NCBI GenBank assembly: GCA_937927675.1
Contig: CALBSG010000169.1
Coordinates: 1-15,721 of the forward strand
DNA length: 15,721 nucleotides
Direction of reading: 5' to 3'
From: an uncultured Paracoccaceae bacterium
GTDB taxonomy: Bacteria; Pseudomonadota; Alphaproteobacteria; Rhodobacterales; Rhodobacteraceae
Below the pieces are notes generated by a model. It searched no databases, was not told the origin of the DNA, and saw only the letters and a program-made list of their open reading frames with translations. Both the position numbers and the translations under genes were made by a program. Every line of letters starts with the position of its first letter. Position 1 is the first letter of the stretch. Below are positions 14,223-15,721 of this stretch, piece after piece.

Positions 14223-15437
14223 GTGGACGACACATTACCCCCTGCAATCAAGTTGTATCGTGGTGTCTCGATCTACCGCGTTGCAGGTTCGCAGTTTTGG
14301 TATGTGCGGGTGTGGGACCGAGAACATCAGCGCTACATCGTCAAAAGTACGGGGGAATCTTCACCGATCAAAGCAAAAGCGGTCGCGCAAGCACATGCGC
14401 TGTCGATGGTGCGGCAGGAGCAGATGGTCGAGCGGGAATACACGTTCAAATTCTATGCATTGCGCTTGCTCAATCAGACCGCAAGCATGGCAGCAAAAGG
14501 CGAACGCAACCGCGGGTATGTAAAAGCACTGCATTGGGCGATTCAGAATGAAGATTGGGGTCTCATCCGCAAGTTGGGGATGAAGGACGTTCGCAAGATT
14601 TCCACCCGTGACTACCGCGATTACATCGACGACCTAACAGAGAAGCGACCCGAACTGTCGTCATCGACAAAGAACACGATCATGGCAGCGTTTCGTAACG
14701 TCATGAAGGTCGCACGCGAAGAAGGTGCGATTGACGTGGTTCCCGAAACACCACGGTCGAAACAACGCGACAACCCGCGACCATTCTTCCGTTTCCACCC
14801 CCTCGTTGCGAAGACAGATGATGCGTATCGCAAGGTGCGGGCAGCGGCAAAGAAGATGGCAAAGGATGGTGTCGTCATCCGCGGCATCCCAGTCACCGAC
14901 GAACTCTATGATCTCATCTTGTTCGTCGTGAACTCCTTCGTTCGCCCGATCTCGTCCGAACTTTATGCGTTGAAGCATAGCGACGTGACGGTTGCCGACG
15001 ATCCAAAACGTCTCATCCTGATCGTGCGTGACGGCAAGACGGGATTTCGGTCAGCAAACACGATGGAAGGGTGTGTCGGCATCTATCAGCGCATTTGCAA
15101 ACGCTATCCCGATGCGGGACCTGACGATTACCTCTTCTTGCCGCAGTACCGAAACCGCGAGACAGCGGGAAAGATAATCCAACGACAGTTCAAGATGGCG
15201 ATGGAATTGGCGGGTGTCGAAACGGACCATCACACGAATCAAAAGCACACCATCTACTCGTTGCGTCACACTGCGATCTGTATGCGGTTCATCCATTCGC
15301 ACGGAGACATCAACGTGTTCAATTTGGCAAAGAATGCGGGAACCTCTGTCGATCAGATCGAACGCTTCTATGCGCGTCACTTGCCGCTGTCGCGGGAATT
15401 GGCGATGAACCTTCAGTCATTCGGAAGGAAATCGTGA
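14223..15437 (+). CDS. Tyrosine recombinase (site-specific integrase)
   Basis: A 404-aa integrase that should catalyse insertion and excision of the element at tRNA-Ala. The C-terminal catalytic domain has the family residues: R241 in SFVRPISSEL, K272 in RDGKTGF, R348 and H349 in YSLRHT (Y345 takes the place of the more common His in HxxR), and the nucleophile Y383 in ERFYARH. The N-terminal part (roughly residues 1-65) is likely arm/SAM-like DNA-binding, and a helical core-binding region follows up to about residue 170. Start: GTG 14223 has AGAGGA at 14209-14214 with an 8-base spacer and fits the candidate promoter; the upstream in-frame ATG at 14175 has no Shine-Dalgarno and would lie before the predicted transcript start. 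Codon choice and GC differ from the left flank, as expected for transferred DNA. The next gene starts 1 base after its stop. Confidence 0.92.
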   Translation: MDDTLPPAIKLYRGVSIYRVAGSQFWYVRVWDREHQRYIVKSTGESSPIKAKAVAQAHALSMVRQEQMVEREYTFKFYALRLLNQTASMAAKGERNRGYVKALHWAIQNEDWGLIRKLGMKDVRKISTRDYRDYIDDLTEKRPELSSSTKNTIMAAFRNVMKVAREEGAIDVVPETPRSKQRDNPRPFFRFHPLVAKTDDAYRKVRAAAKKMAKDGVVIRGIPVTDELYDLILFVVNSFVRPISSELYALKHSDVTVADDPKRLILIVRDGKTGFRSANTMEGCVGIYQRICKRYPDAGPDDYLFLPQYRNRETAGKIIQRQFKMAMELAGVETDHHTNQKHTIYSLRHTAICMRFIHSHGDINVFNLAKNAGTSVDQIERFYARHLPLSRELAMNLQSFGRKS

Positions 15438-15438
15438 G

Positions 15439-15670
15439 ATGACGACTGCGCTGTCACTGTGGAACCGTTGGTGCGAAACACAGAACGTGCTGACCAATTC
15501 GGTTCCGCTGTTTGATTGCGACCACGACAACCGCGTCAGAACGCGCGTGATCGGCAACACTGCTCGTCGACCCATCCTCTGCCGTCATGCCGACATGGAT
15601 GCGTTGATCGTCGCGCAGACTGATGTCTTGATCCACGATTGGCAATCAAAGCGACATGATTTCGACGGTC
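15439..15670 (+). CDS. Unknown protein coupled to the integrase, truncated by the contig end
   Basis: I do not recognise this gene. The ATG at 15439 follows the integrase TGA after a single base, with GGAAGGA at 15423-15429, so the two are almost certainly co-transcribed and translationally coupled. About 77 genuine residues are visible, starting MTTALSLWNRWCETQ. They include three cysteines and several histidines (LFDCDHDN, LCRHADMD), which may or may not bind metal, and no membrane segment. Beyond 15670 the frame runs into sequencing adapter: the final residues IGRAHV are adapter translation, not protein, and the apparent stop there is artificial. True length is unknown. The position suggests an accessory to the integrase, such as a partner recombinase subunit or excision factor, but nothing in the sequence shows this. 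Confidence 0.7.
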
Positions 15671-15721
15671 AGATCGGAAGAGCACACGTCTGAACTCCAG
15701 TCACCTTGTACTATCTCGTAT
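15671..15721 (+). other. Illumina adapter contamination at the contig end (not genomic)
   Basis: From 15671 the sequence reads AGATCGGAAGAGCACACGTC and continues through GTCAC at 15700-15704 exactly as the 34-base TruSeq read-through adapter does. An 8-base index, CTTGTACT (15705-15712), follows, then ATCTCGTAT (15713-15721), the start of the P7-side tail. The first A fits the A-tail added in library preparation. This stretch should be trimmed and not annotated. Confidence 0.97.

Larger units (their letters stand above)
14132..15670 (+). mobile_element. One end of an integrative element inserted in tRNA-Ala
   Basis: The tRNA homology stops at 14131/14132. From there the sequence is visibly less GC-rich than the left flank and carries an integrase followed by a closely linked gene, up to the end of real sequence at 15670. 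The element's extent and type (prophage, ICE or genomic island) cannot be told from this end. The integrase lies next to the displaced 3' tRNA fragment and reads into the element. Confidence 0.75.

Noticed and set aside
13619..14551. Plus-strand open frame of 310 codons from the lpd terminator into the integrase
   Set aside because: It crosses a terminator, the antisense of the CDGSH gene, the tRNA fragment and the element junction, so it cannot be one ancestral gene.
15671..15693. C-terminus IGRAHV and stop of the last gene
   Set aside because: These codons are Illumina adapter, a known false protein ending, not genomic sequence.

Overview
The window looks like the chromosome of an alphaproteobacterium of the Rhodobacteraceae (Rhodobacterales) type. 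The evidence is the high-GC, GCC/CTG-rich coding style, the order sucC-sucD-sucA-sucB-(MAPEG gene)-lpd, and protein sequences that read like that family. I made no database comparison, so the assignment is by recognition only.

Layout. 1-1473 is the 3' end of carB (carbamoyl-phosphate synthase large subunit), cut by the window start. 1687-2916 is pepT (tripeptidase). 2976-3686 is a class I SAM-dependent methyltransferase. 3736-4935 is an exported protein of unknown function with an EF-hand-like loop. A 231-bp AT-richer gap with an imperfect direct repeat leads into 5167-13598, a same-strand TCA-cycle cluster: sucC, sucD (succinyl-CoA synthetase), sucA (E1), sucB (E2), a MAPEG-family membrane protein, and lpd (E3). 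A clear intrinsic terminator (13624-13650) closes it. 13691-13933 (minus strand) is a two-motif CDGSH iron-sulfur protein that converges on lpd.

At about 14083-14131 lies the 3' part of a tRNA-Ala(GGC) gene (minus strand) with its own terminator to the left. Its homology stops in the anticodon stem. Immediately right of the break the sequence changes character: lower GC, a plausible promoter, a tyrosine recombinase (14223-15437), and a tightly coupled unknown gene (15439 onward). This is best read as one end of an integrative element inserted into tRNA-Ala. It is the main accessory region here.

The last 51 bases (15671-15721) are not genomic. They match the Illumina TruSeq read-2 side adapter plus an 8-base index, so the contig runs into untrimmed adapter and the final gene is cut at about 15670.

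How the genes work together: the E1/E2/E3 products form the 2-oxoglutarate dehydrogenase complex, which makes succinyl-CoA. SucCD converts succinyl-CoA to succinate with substrate-level phosphorylation. The intergenic gaps carry several small GC-rich palindromes of one family and a second shared motif placed just after two stop codons. I see no clearly new biological system; the integrase end, the repeats and the suc upstream region are the parts worth following up.
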